DNA of 35,884 bases, taken from IMG/VR virus record IMGVR_UViG_3300027971_000123, positions 1 to 35,884 of that record, one strand, 5' to 3'. Made by a program: the position numbers and the translations under genes. A model generated the notes under the pieces. The model was not told the origin of the DNA. It saw only the letters and a list, made by a program, of their open reading frames with translations, and searched no databases. Origin of the DNA: a virus. Shown here piece by piece: positions 16,781 through 22,584 of this stretch. Within the stretch, counting starts at the first letter, position 1. Each line of letters begins with the position of its first letter.

Positions 16781-17436
16781 CTTACGGGATACCTTACTTG
16801 TCCACTACGATAAGCATCTTGACGGTTCTTGCCATCGCCTAATTGTTTGAGTTCTTCCATCGCTTCGTCATAGCGAGCTTTGTAAAAATTAATAACTTCT
16901 GCCTCTGACTTCATAAAAGAGGCCGCCTCTAATAATGAGCCATACAATAATACTGAATCAAAGTTATCACCTAACCATGATGTTGATGCCGTAACTATGG
17001 AATTTGGATAATAAAAATAATGTAACTCTGCGGAATAATTTGCATCCGGAGTTGGTCCTAGAATAAAAGTATTATCATCAAAAACTGCATAGTACTTTGG
17101 TACTCCATAAAACGGTGAATCTGTATCAGGATACGACTCTCGAATAAAGTTTACATCCTTATTCAATAGATATAAGTACTCGTTACTTGCGTTAATTATA
17201 GCTAAACTAAACGTAGATAACCAGTCTGTAGGCGTAGTTAAATACTTATTTCCACTTGTTAAATTACCTGTTACGTTCTTTCTGATTGCTGGTAACTGCA
17301 CCATATTGTAAATGCGTTGTTCTGCCATCTTTACGAAAGTAGCAATCTGGTTTGCAGAAGTAAAACTCCCTACCGTATCTGGAAAGGTATTCTCAGCATA
17401 GCCTTTAATTGCAGCAGTTAATTCTGTGTAGTTCAC
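16777..17436 (-). CDS. Head-tail adaptor protein, SU10 type
   Basis: This 219-residue protein has the order of the SU10-type phage adaptor family: an N-terminal helix (YTELTAAIKGYAENTF), FVKMAEQRIYNMVQLPAIRK, NVTGNLTSGNKYLTTPTDWL, a strand region with YLYLLNKDVNFIRESYPD, VPKYYAVFDDNTFILGPTPD, ELHYFYYPNSI and a C-terminal helix LLYGSLLEAASFMKSEAEVI. Such adaptors form a ring below the portal and hold the short tail. The start is GTG 17436 in a GTGA overlap with the upstream stop; no ATG fits as well. The family call is from sequence pattern and I consider it strong. Confidence 0.8.
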   Translation of the reverse strand: MNYTELTAAIKGYAENTFPDTVGSFTSANQIATFVKMAEQRIYNMVQLPAIRKNVTGNLTSGNKYLTTPTDWLSTFSLAIINASNEYLYLLNKDVNFIRESYPDTDSPFYGVPKYYAVFDDNTFILGPTPDANYSAELHYFYYPNSIVTASTSWLGDNFDSVLLYGSLLEAASFMKSEAEVINFYKARYDEAMEELKQLGDGKNRQDAYRSGQVRYPVR

Positions 17437-17624
17437 GCCATCGGGCCTCTAGCTATACGACCTTTAGTAGCTGCGCCATTCCCACGGGTTTCTATCCCTG
17501 TAGTCTTTACACCAGCCATTTGGTTTTTTGGTTTCATTGGCTTACCATCCATCGTATGTGGTTCGGCATAGACTGTCGCATCACCAATCTCTTTACCCAT
17601 TACTTTTTTAGAGAACTTTGCCAT
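17433..17624 (-). CDS. Tiny basic conserved phage protein (63 aa)
   Basis: The protein begins MAKFSKKVMGKEIGDATVYA and ends ETRGNGAATKGRIARGPMA. It is basic, Gly-rich and probably disordered at the C-terminus. The same opening and the GNGAATKG-x-x-x-RGP ending recur in small ORFs beside adaptor genes of environmental phages (recollection, function unknown). It begins in a TAATG overlap with the previous gene and its stop overlaps the adaptor GTG. It fits the set of small Lys/Gly-rich proteins seen further upstream, but lacks their C-terminal tag. Confidence 0.75.
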   Translation of the reverse strand: MAKFSKKVMGKEIGDATVYAEPHTMDGKPMKPKNQMAGVKTTGIETRGNGAATKGRIARGPMA

Positions 17625-17809
17625 TATCGACCCCTTGAGCCAGATTTCTGATTCATCACACGAGCCATGTTTCTGCCGTATTTCTTCATATCAACGGTAG
17701 TAACACCACCAGCTTTCATGCCGTGCATACGCTTCTCATGTCCTTTGACGGCTTTCTTTGCTACCTTCTCCATCATTGGCATATCTTTTTTTACGTCTTC
17801 GTGTTTCAT
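17624..17809 (-). CDS. Tiny Lys/Met-rich conserved phage protein (61 aa)
   Basis: The sequence opens MKHEDVKKDMPMMEKVAKKA and continues VKGHEKRMHGMKAGGVTTVD, MKKYGRNMARVMNQKSGSRG. It is strongly basic, with a helical N-terminal half and the M-K-A-G-G-V segment that also occurs just before the tag of the cassette proteins at 19.8-22.1 kb. Small ORFs with the same 'MKHEDVK ... GRNMAR-x-x-NQ' pattern are common in environmental phages with no assigned role. It has a usable Shine-Dalgarno (TAGGAGTAATT before ATG 17809). It could be a DNA- or RNA-binding packaged protein, which is speculative. Confidence 0.78.
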   Translation of the reverse strand: MKHEDVKKDMPMMEKVAKKAVKGHEKRMHGMKAGGVTTVDMKKYGRNMARVMNQKSGSRGR

Positions 17810-17817
17810 AATTACTC

Positions 17818-18201
17818 CTAAGTTATGGTTACTGTTACGGTTCCTAAACCACTTTGGGCTGCTAAATTGTTTGGTGTTAGCCCATCATTACTAGACCCTC
17901 CAACGGGATTCCATCCCCATTGAAATATTCTACTACCTCCTGACACATTCCCCAAGCTATCTGTACCGGAATTTTTATAACTTACATCTGGTCTAGGATT
18001 CCTTAAAGCCTGTGGATCATCTACTGGGTACATTCCTAAACTTAACTGCGGTTGATCTGGTTCCCAACACTCAGGACATACTTTAATATTCTTTTGTGTT
18101 TGTTTTATTGTTAGCTTCTTTAACTCTTTTAGTTTGTAACGCTGCCCACAACGATCACACTCTGAAATCGCATTTTTTCCGGATGCAAATGCATTAGGCA
18201 T
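17818..18201 (-). CDS. Zinc-ribbon-like conserved phage protein (127 aa)
   Basis: I start at ATG 18201, behind AGGA; the longer frame would need a TTG at 18222 inside the previous gene. Residues 1-50 hold two Cys-x-x-Cys pairs (Cys15/Cys18 in ECDRCGQRY and Cys42/Cys45 in VCPECW), spaced as in a zinc ribbon. DQPQLSLGMYPVDDPQALRN and RPDVSY follow, then a Gly/Ser-rich tail ending SGLGTVTVTIT. The zinc-ribbon half is a recurrent small phage protein with no assigned function. The tail resembles the beta-repeat unit of the 232-aa protein. Its place between two connector-type genes suggests a minor virion or assembly role. Confidence 0.78.
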   Translation of the reverse strand: MPNAFASGKNAISECDRCGQRYKLKELKKLTIKQTQKNIKVCPECWEPDQPQLSLGMYPVDDPQALRNPRPDVSYKNSGTDSLGNVSGGSRIFQWGWNPVGGSSNDGLTPNNLAAQSGLGTVTVTIT

Positions 18202-19123
18202 AGAATGTATTCCTAGGAACAAATCGAGAAGGTGCTTTTTCTCGATCTTCTGTTGATGCTAATAACCACTGTTCTTCGTACTCTTGTTTTAAAAACCCAA
18301 GCCGTGCCTGTCCATCTGGAAGTTTTTGTGCCATATAGAACGCTAGTCCAGATACCAAACAAGGTAGTAATCTAAACGGTATATCTTGAATAATCTCACC
18401 ATTCGTTCCACCGTCTTGAATTCTACGCAAACGCCAGTAAATAAATGTGTATGGTCCACCACCAGCATCCGGAGTTGGCCAGATATTAATACATGGTAAG
18501 TTCTGTACGGTAATTGGCGCAGCCGTTGTATGAGATGCGGCGGTTGTATTATTCTGCCCTCTTGCACAGTTTGTTAATACGTTTCCTACAATATTTACAT
18601 AACTAATCGTCTCGGAATCAATCTTAATAAATCCCGCACTAGGTAAACTGTATGCACTAGATACCGTGATTGACGTTGTTGTAGCGTTAATCGTGCCATT
18701 TAAAGTCGCAGTTGCGGTGTAATCTAAACCTGTTTGACGGTTAATCCATACTTGAATTGGTCTACCAGTAGTCAGTTTATTAGGTATCGTAGCGTAGGTT
18801 GGCTCAGATATACGACTAATTGATATGTCTATTTGGGTAGACGGAGTACTATTATTTTGCCGGATTTGATGGTCTAAAAGGTCTATTGTATCAATTGGAA
18901 TTGGGTAAATAGCCTGTCCTGTGGTAAGTAAGATCTGACCTTGTTCTACCGTCCAAAGATTTAAACCTCGGTTTGCCCACTCAATTGTTAATAAATTAAG
19001 TGACCGGCGAGCTGTGCGCATATCATAACCTGTACGCAATTCAGTACCACAACGCTCAAAGGCTTCCTCAATTAGATTATTTAGATCTAAATTTGATGTG
19101 GTAGTTCCCGATGTCAGTGCCAT
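18194..19123 (-). CDS. Probable connector/tail adaptor structural protein (309 aa)
   Basis: The N-terminal helical part (NLDLNNLIEEAFERCGTELR, then RTARRSLNLLTIEWANRGLN, LWTVEQ) resembles head-completion or tail-tube connector proteins such as P22 gp4 in pattern, and is followed by a beta core (INIWPTPDAGGGPYTFIYWR) and helices (FRLLPCLVSGLAFYMAQKLP). A beta insertion at about residues 135-210 (IKIDSETISYVNIVGNVLTN, CARGQNNTTAASH) is a module that recurs in many phage tail proteins. It sits five genes before the SU10-type adaptor. Which of the two contacts the portal cannot be decided here. It begins in a TAATG overlap. Confidence 0.65.
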   Translation of the reverse strand: MALTSGTTTSNLDLNNLIEEAFERCGTELRTGYDMRTARRSLNLLTIEWANRGLNLWTVEQGQILLTTGQAIYPIPIDTIDLLDHQIRQNNSTPSTQIDISISRISEPTYATIPNKLTTGRPIQVWINRQTGLDYTATATLNGTINATTTSITVSSAYSLPSAGFIKIDSETISYVNIVGNVLTNCARGQNNTTAASHTTAAPITVQNLPCINIWPTPDAGGGPYTFIYWRLRRIQDGGTNGEIIQDIPFRLLPCLVSGLAFYMAQKLPDGQARLGFLKQEYEEQWLLASTEDREKAPSRFVPRNTFYA

Positions 19124-19356
19124 TATCTATACCCTGCGGTTTTCTTTGCTATATTCTTCGGTTGCGCTACAAACTGTTTACCTTTTGACTTACCTGCTCG
19201 TTTTGCTTTAGTTGTTGCTGCATACTCCTGTGGGCTTAACGCTTCAATAGCTTTCTTTGGTAAATACCGCTCACCAGTTACAGATGACTTCTTACCTGAC
19301 TTGGTTGTCCACTTCTGTTCACCCCAAGACTTTAAAGACTGTTGTGGCGCTTTCAA
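19123..19356 (-). CDS. Small basic conserved phage protein, possibly DUF6321-like (77 aa)
   Basis: The start is a TTG at 19356 overlapping the upstream stop (TTGA), behind AAGAGGCAAAAGA; no ATG is available near the conserved beginning LKSWGEQKWTTKSGKKSSVT. The middle GERYLPKKAIEALSPQEYAA and the end KGKQFVAQPKNIAKKTAGYR match a widespread small basic phage protein that I tentatively place in DUF6321. It is rich in Lys and probably binds nucleic acid or is packaged; no direct evidence for either. It ends the cassette of small basic genes before the connector-type gene. Confidence 0.75.
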   Translation of the reverse strand: MKAPQQSLKSWGEQKWTTKSGKKSSVTGERYLPKKAIEALSPQEYAATTKAKRAGKSKGKQFVAQPKNIAKKTAGYR

Positions 19357-19484
19357 TCTTTTGCCTCTTCTTTTTCAAGAAGCTCCATATCAATTTGTTC
19401 ATCAGTTATATACTCATCTAGTCCACAATCACAAGGACCATTATCATATATAAAACAAGTTGTACTATGTTTACTTTCAATCAC
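19353..19484 (-). CDS. Small acidic Cys-containing ORF (43 aa)
   Basis: A GTG at 19484, preceded by an ideal GGAGGAGGTTATC, opens a 43-codon frame: MIESKHSTTCFIYDNGPCDC followed by GLDEYITDEQIDMELLEKEE and AKD. It overlaps the upstream stop by 8 bp and its own TGA overlaps the TTG of the next gene, filling the only gap in this operon. It is acidic, unlike its basic neighbours, and has Cys10, Cys18 and Cys20, which could bind a metal. No family is recognised. The Shine-Dalgarno and perfect coupling support it as a gene. Confidence 0.7.
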   Translation of the reverse strand: MIESKHSTTCFIYDNGPCDCGLDEYITDEQIDMELLEKEEAKD

Positions 19485-19833
19485 GATAACCTCCTCCTGC
19501 TGCTTTATACCGTTTAGCCATCAATTGTGCTTTTCTGGCTGACCACTGCCCCGCACCCGTACCCTGTACTGCGGAGGCTTTGATGCTATTAAATATACGT
19601 TTACGCAAACTTGGTTTTGTGTAGTTACCAGCTTCGTTTACTTTAGACTGTCCACCTGCGGCCATTTTCTTAGGTTTAATACCCTTTTCTTTCATAGCAA
19701 TTGCCGTAGCCGCCTGTTTAGCTAAACCGCCTTCAGCAAATTGCATAAAGTCCGTATCATCTCTACGAGCTTTCTTTTTAGCACCGGGCATTTTAGATGG
19801 GTTTATATCTCCCATTCCACGAGAGGATCTCAT
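19477..19833 (-). CDS. Basic conserved phage protein, DUF5872-like end (118 aa)
   Basis: The N-terminus (MGDINPSKMPGAKKKARRDD, then TDFMQFAEGGLAKQ) is followed by KPKKMAAGGQSKVNEAGNYT and KPSLRKRIFNSIKASAVQGT, GAGQWSARKAQLMAKRYKAA, GGGYRD. The last half, with GQWSARKAQL-x-AK-x-Y and GGGY, is a short domain I recall as DUF5872; its function is unknown. It carries two A-x-GG motifs (FAEGGLAKQ, MAAGGQSK) of the kind that precede the C-terminal tag in the neighbouring proteins, but not the tag itself. Its ATG overlaps the previous stop as ATGA (19830-19833). It is very basic, suggesting nucleic-acid binding (inference). Confidence 0.8.
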   Translation of the reverse strand: MRSSRGMGDINPSKMPGAKKKARRDDTDFMQFAEGGLAKQAATAIAMKEKGIKPKKMAAGGQSKVNEAGNYTKPSLRKRIFNSIKASAVQGTGAGQWSARKAQLMAKRYKAAGGGYRD

Positions 19834-20111
19834 GCACGGGTCTTTCCACGAATAGCACAGCCGTCAGCACGTTTAGAGGCGCTGGAAACGTTTCCACCAG
19901 CTTTATATTTGCTAGGCTTTATGATTGTTTCTTTCTCTATAACAATTTCTTTAACGGGTTCTTTTGCTTTTATTCTACGGGCTTTAGACTCTTCACGAGT
20001 TTCTCCGCCAAGCTCTTCGTTAATTACTTCTATAGGATTTGCTAATTTATACTTATCAGTAACTTCACTTACCTTGTCACTGGTATCTTTTAACATTTTC
20101 ATTATTGACAT
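19830..20111 (-). CDS. Cassette protein with VSSASKRADGCA C-terminal tag (93 aa)
   Basis: I start at ATG 20111, just after the upstream stop; a longer frame to 20144 would overlap the previous gene's conserved tag. The body is helical and charged (MSIMKMLKDTSDKVSEVTDK; EELGGETREESKARRIKAKE; PVKEIVIEKETIIKPSKYKA). It ends in GGNVSSASKRADGCAIRGKT-RA, nearly identical to the ends of three other proteins encoded within 2 kb. The shared end with unrelated bodies suggests a recognition tag. No known function. Its stop overlaps the next ATG (ATGA), which ties it to the 118-aa protein. Confidence 0.78.
   Translation of the reverse strand: MSIMKMLKDTSDKVSEVTDKYKLANPIEVINEELGGETREESKARRIKAKEPVKEIVIEKETIIKPSKYKAGGNVSSASKRADGCAIRGKTRA
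19833..19892 (-). repeat. C-terminal tag copy 1 (NVSSASKRADGCAIRGKTRA)
   Basis: The last 20 codons of the 93-aa gene encode the shared tag, in the form ending Ile-Arg-Gly-Lys-Thr-Arg-Ala. Synonymous codons differ from the other copies. Confidence 0.9.
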
Positions 20112-20113
20112 AA

Positions 20114-20908
20114 TTAGGCTCTTGTCTTTCCACGAACTGCGCATCCATCGGCTCTTTTAGATGCACTAGAAACGCTCCCTCCACTAGCCATCTTTTTAAT
20201 TGTGCCGCCTTTTTTCTTACCCATTAAACTTCTTTGATTTTTAATAATACGGTCTTCTCTTTCAAAATCTTCAAAAGGTGTACCTTTTATTGCGCCAGAT
20301 TCTTTTGCTAATTTAAACTCAGGACTATTTAGTCTCTTCATTACCGCACGATAATCAGGATTTGATTTCTCCATACTTGAGGCATATGACTCTTCTGCCG
20401 CTGCTGCATCATATGCAGGTTCTTTTGCTTTTGGTTTGGCTAATTCTGTAGTGTAAGACTTTCCATTAAAAGTAAATGTCTTGCCACCGCCAGCTCTTGC
20501 ACTTTTAAACGCTTCGCCAAAAGTTTGTTTTTTAGGTGAAGCTGTAGGTTTGCTTCTAACACTTGTTTCTTCTTCAACACCGGCCTCTATTATTGGCGTT
20601 GTTATAGTTTTAGTTTCTGTTTTAATTTCAGCAGGTTTTTTATCAAGTTGGACAGGTTTAGCTATTTGATCTTCGCCTCTTACTAATTTAAATAGATCAA
20701 TTCCGGGATCTTTTAATTGACCCATACGGTATTTAACTATCTCATCATCGCCAGTGTATCCGCCATCCTCAAATTTTTTCATTCGTTTAGAGCCCTTTTT
20801 CATAGGGTGTTTTGTCATTCCACCCTTTTTCATATAGCCCATCTTGTTACGAACTTCTGTGGGTAACTTAGCTAATCCGGGATTTTTCTTAGCATCAACA
20901 GGTTTCAT
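20114..20908 (-). CDS. Cassette protein with VSSASKRADGCA C-terminal tag (264 aa)
   Basis: The largest tagged protein. Its N-terminus is Lys/Met/Gly-rich (MGYMKKGGMTKHPMKKGSKR, MKKFEDGGYTGDDEIVKY). A long low-complexity region of Lys, Glu, Thr and Pro follows. Near residues 127-155 is FGEAFKSARAGGGKTFTFNG then KSYTTELAKP, a segment I recall from many environmental phage proteins of unknown function. The C-terminal part is helical and ends GGTIKKMASGGSVSSASKRA-DGCAVRGKTRA. The start ATG 20908 directly abuts the previous stop. The body has no recognised enzyme motif. The FNGKSY segment may be a small ordered domain and the rest is probably disordered. Confidence 0.82.
   Translation of the reverse strand: MKPVDAKKNPGLAKLPTEVRNKMGYMKKGGMTKHPMKKGSKRMKKFEDGGYTGDDEIVKYRMGQLKDPGIDLFKLVRGEDQIAKPVQLDKKPAEIKTETKTITTPIIEAGVEEETSVRSKPTASPKKQTFGEAFKSARAGGGKTFTFNGKSYTTELAKPKAKEPAYDAAAAEESYASSMEKSNPDYRAVMKRLNSPEFKLAKESGAIKGTPFEDFEREDRIIKNQRSLMGKKKGGTIKKMASGGSVSSASKRADGCAVRGKTRA
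20117..20176 (-). repeat. C-terminal tag copy 2 (SVSSASKRADGCAVRGKTRA)
   Basis: The last 20 codons of the 264-aa gene encode the tag. It is preceded by the sub-motif KKMASGG, as in copy 4. Confidence 0.9.
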
Positions 20909-21385
20909 TTAGCAAGCCCTTCCGCCTTTAGTCATTTTCTTCATAGGCATACCACCCATGTTCATTTTTACCATAGTGCCTTTGGTCTTACCCTTGACTT
21001 CAACACCACCACCTTTAGCCATACCACCCATATTCATTTTCTTTACAGGTTTTTTTGCCATACCACCTTTTTTCATTGGCATTGCAGGAGTTCCGGGCAT
21101 CGGTCTACCAGCTTGCCCCATTTGATTGTCCATACCCATACGTCCGCCTACAGGCATTTGCGCTCTTTGTGGCATTGCCGGTCTTTTAGCGGCCATCATT
21201 GCTGCCATCATTCTTGGATCCATTTTTGAAGCCATCGTATCACCACCTTTTTTAAAAGTTTTGCCTTTGTCGGCGTTTGAAAAATCACGCCCCACGGACT
21301 GTGGGACACCTACCTTCTTAGCAAAAGCTTTATTATGAGCAATTGCTTCCATAAAATTGTGCTGCTTTTTACTGCTACTTGGCAT
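20909..21385 (-). CDS. Met-rich basic protein with DUF3008-like start (158 aa)
   Basis: Residues 1-48 (MPSSSKKQHNFMEAIAHNKA, FAKKVGVPQSVGRDFSNADK) form a short helical module that resembles DUF3008-type small phage proteins. The remainder is extremely Met-rich (26 Met of 158 residues) and Gly/Lys-rich, with repeated GGM, KMNMGGM and MKKGGMAKK segments. It ends GGGVEVKGKTKGTMVKMNMG then a tail closing in GGRAC, which looks like a diverged version of the tag (GG-x-V ... KGKTKG, with the single Cys moved to the end). It starts in a TAATG overlap with the 98-aa tagged gene. The composition suggests a disordered nucleic-acid- or metal-binding tail, by inference only. Confidence 0.8.
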   Translation of the reverse strand: MPSSSKKQHNFMEAIAHNKAFAKKVGVPQSVGRDFSNADKGKTFKKGGDTMASKMDPRMMAAMMAAKRPAMPQRAQMPVGGRMGMDNQMGQAGRPMPGTPAMPMKKGGMAKKPVKKMNMGGMAKGGGVEVKGKTKGTMVKMNMGGMPMKKMTKGGRAC

Positions 21386-21681
21386 TACACCATCCTACCT
21401 CTAGTTTTACCTTTAACTGCACAACCGTCAGCACGCTTAGACGCACTAGATACTGATCCGCCTTTTTTCATTGATTTTATTTTGTCCATTGGAATATCAT
21501 CAAATCCTTCTATTCCTGTTTTAATTTTTGTATCACTTCCAGTTGGTTTTCTTAAAGGTACACTTTTTACTTCTTTACCATCCATTTTAAAATCATAATC
21601 TCTATCTGGTTTGCGAAGCATTCCTTTATCTGTAGTTTTACCAGATTTTAATGCGTTTGAAAACTCTTCCATATCAGCCAT
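21385..21681 (-). CDS. Cassette protein with VSSASKRADGCA C-terminal tag (98 aa)
   Basis: A charged, probably disordered body (MADMEEFSNALKSGKTTDKG, MLRKPDRDYDFKMDGKEVKS) leads to KIKSMKKGGSVSSASKRADG followed by CAVKGKTRGRMV. The body has no similarity visible to the other tagged proteins, while the end is nearly identical. Start and stop are both in TAATG overlaps with the neighbouring cassette genes, so the set is translated as a coupled unit. Function unknown. Confidence 0.82.
   Translation of the reverse strand: MADMEEFSNALKSGKTTDKGMLRKPDRDYDFKMDGKEVKSVPLRKPTGSDTKIKTGIEGFDDIPMDKIKSMKKGGSVSSASKRADGCAVKGKTRGRMV
21388..21456 (-). repeat. C-terminal tag copy 3 (SVSSASKRADGCAVKGKTRG + RMV)
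   Basis: The last 23 codons of the 98-aa gene encode the tag in the Lys form (AVKGKTRG) with a short hydrophobic end, RMV. Confidence 0.9.
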
Positions 21682-22094
21682 TATATTATCCGTCCTCTTG
21701 TTTTACCTTTGACTGCGCAACCATCAGCTCGTTTAGAAGCACTAGAAACTTTGCCACCACTAGCCATTTTCTTAACCTTACCACCTTTATGCATTTCAGC
21801 GGATTGCATTCTTGAATTAATTTGTCTTAATTCGTCATCTGCTGCATAGTCTGGGTTTAAGTTAATACTTCTTTTTTCAATTTCAGGCTTTGTTTCGCCA
21901 ACTTTAGGAATGTTTGTTCTGTAATTAATAGATGGCTTTTTTGCTTCTGTTATTTCGTTCGCTCTTGCTCTATCAGCAAACTTACTCAGTGCTGCTAATC
22001 CAGTTCCTTTTGCTCTTCCTAACGGACTTTTAGCATAAGCAGCATCTTCTTCAGCTTCTAAGAAGGCGAATATTGGGTCTTTTACTTTAGCCAT
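21681..22094 (-). CDS. Cassette protein with VSSASKRADGCA C-terminal tag (137 aa)
   Basis: The N-terminal part MAKVKDPIFAFLEAEEDAAY, AKSPLGRAKGTGLAALSKFA is helical and Ala-rich. The middle is charged (KPSINYRTNIPKVGETKPEI). The end reads MHKGGKVKKMASGGKVSSAS then KRADGCAVKGKTRGRII. It is the first of the tagged genes in transcription order and follows the 80-aa membrane protein gene by 5 bp. The KKMASGG sub-motif before the tag is shared with the 264-aa protein. No enzyme or binding motif is recognised beyond the basic tag. Confidence 0.82.
   Translation of the reverse strand: MAKVKDPIFAFLEAEEDAAYAKSPLGRAKGTGLAALSKFADRARANEITEAKKPSINYRTNIPKVGETKPEIEKRSINLNPDYAADDELRQINSRMQSAEMHKGGKVKKMASGGKVSSASKRADGCAVKGKTRGRII
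21684..21752 (-). repeat. C-terminal tag copy 4 (KVSSASKRADGCAVKGKTRG + RII)
   Basis: The last 23 codons of the 137-aa gene encode the tag in the Lys form with end RII. The DNA differs from copy 3 mostly at third codon positions. Confidence 0.9.
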
Positions 22095-22099
22095 TTTGT

Positions 22100-22342
22100 T
22101 TACCTCGAAATAAGCTGGTCAATTTTGTTTTCAAGCTTGTTAAACCTTGCATCAATGTGTTCAACAATCCGGTCAACTTCTGCTTTAGTGACGTTATCAC
22201 GGGCTACCTCTTCTCTTGTTTTGTTTAACAAAATACCGATACGGGCTAACTCTGTAAACTTCTCATTCATCATATAGGCTATGACTGCTATTAGTATAGT
22301 CAGTCCGCTTGTCCATAACTCCATCACGTTTAGCATTTCCAT
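22100..22342 (-). CDS. Small membrane protein with coiled coil (80 aa)
   Basis: One membrane span lies at about residues 9-24 (LWTSGLTILIAVIAYMM), followed by a charged helix with EEVARDNVTKAEVDRIVEHI and a terminal heptad-like DARFNKLENKIDQLISR. The first ATG (22342) overlaps the upstream gene by 13 bp; internal ATGs at 22336 and 22324 are alternatives. It resembles the small lysis-region membrane proteins at 11.5-11.9 kb in layout, but it is 10 kb away from holin and endolysin. It could anchor a virion or assembly complex to the membrane, or be an accessory holin-like protein. Not resolved. Confidence 0.72.
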   Translation of the reverse strand: MEMLNVMELWTSGLTILIAVIAYMMNEKFTELARIGILLNKTREEVARDNVTKAEVDRIVEHIDARFNKLENKIDQLISR

Positions 22343-22584
22343 CTTTTTAGACTCGCAGCCTTCCTTGTTGGTTTGCCGTTCTCGTCTTTCATTGGTCCGG
22401 GCATCCCTGACATCCTAGCGCAAAACGACTTCTTCCTTGCACCGCCTTGCGGTTGCGGAGCCTTTAGATTAGACCCCGTAGCCGCATTATACTTAGCTCT
22501 GCCTTTTGCAGTAAGACCCGCCCCTTTAGATACAGGCAGTTTCTCACCTCTACCAATAGACAGGGACGGAGACTTTTTAGCCAT
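22330..22584 (-). CDS. Small basic conserved phage protein (84 aa)
   Basis: The start is ATG 22584, inside the previous gene's last codons (8-bp overlap); the longer frame to 22632 lies within that gene. The sequence MAKKSPSLSIGRGEKLPVSK, GAGLTAKGRAKYNAATGSNL, KAPQPQGGARKKSFCARMSG then KPTRKAASLKRWKC is a very well conserved small phage protein in my experience (SKGAGLTAKGRAKYN and GGARKKSFCARMSG are its hallmarks). Its function is unknown. Lys/Arg richness with two conserved Cys suggests nucleic-acid binding or an internal capsid component. Confidence 0.8.
   Translation of the reverse strand: MAKKSPSLSIGRGEKLPVSKGAGLTAKGRAKYNAATGSNLKAPQPQGGARKKSFCARMSGMPGPMKDENGKPTRKAASLKRWKC

Noticed and set aside
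18202-18222. N-terminal extension of the zinc-ribbon protein with TTG start
   Set aside because: The TTG lies inside the previous gene; the ATG at 18201 begins the recognisable conserved sequence and has AGGA upstream.
20112-20144. N-terminal extension of the 93-aa tagged protein
   Set aside because: It would cover the last codons of the previous tagged gene in another frame; ATG 20111 lies just after that gene's stop.
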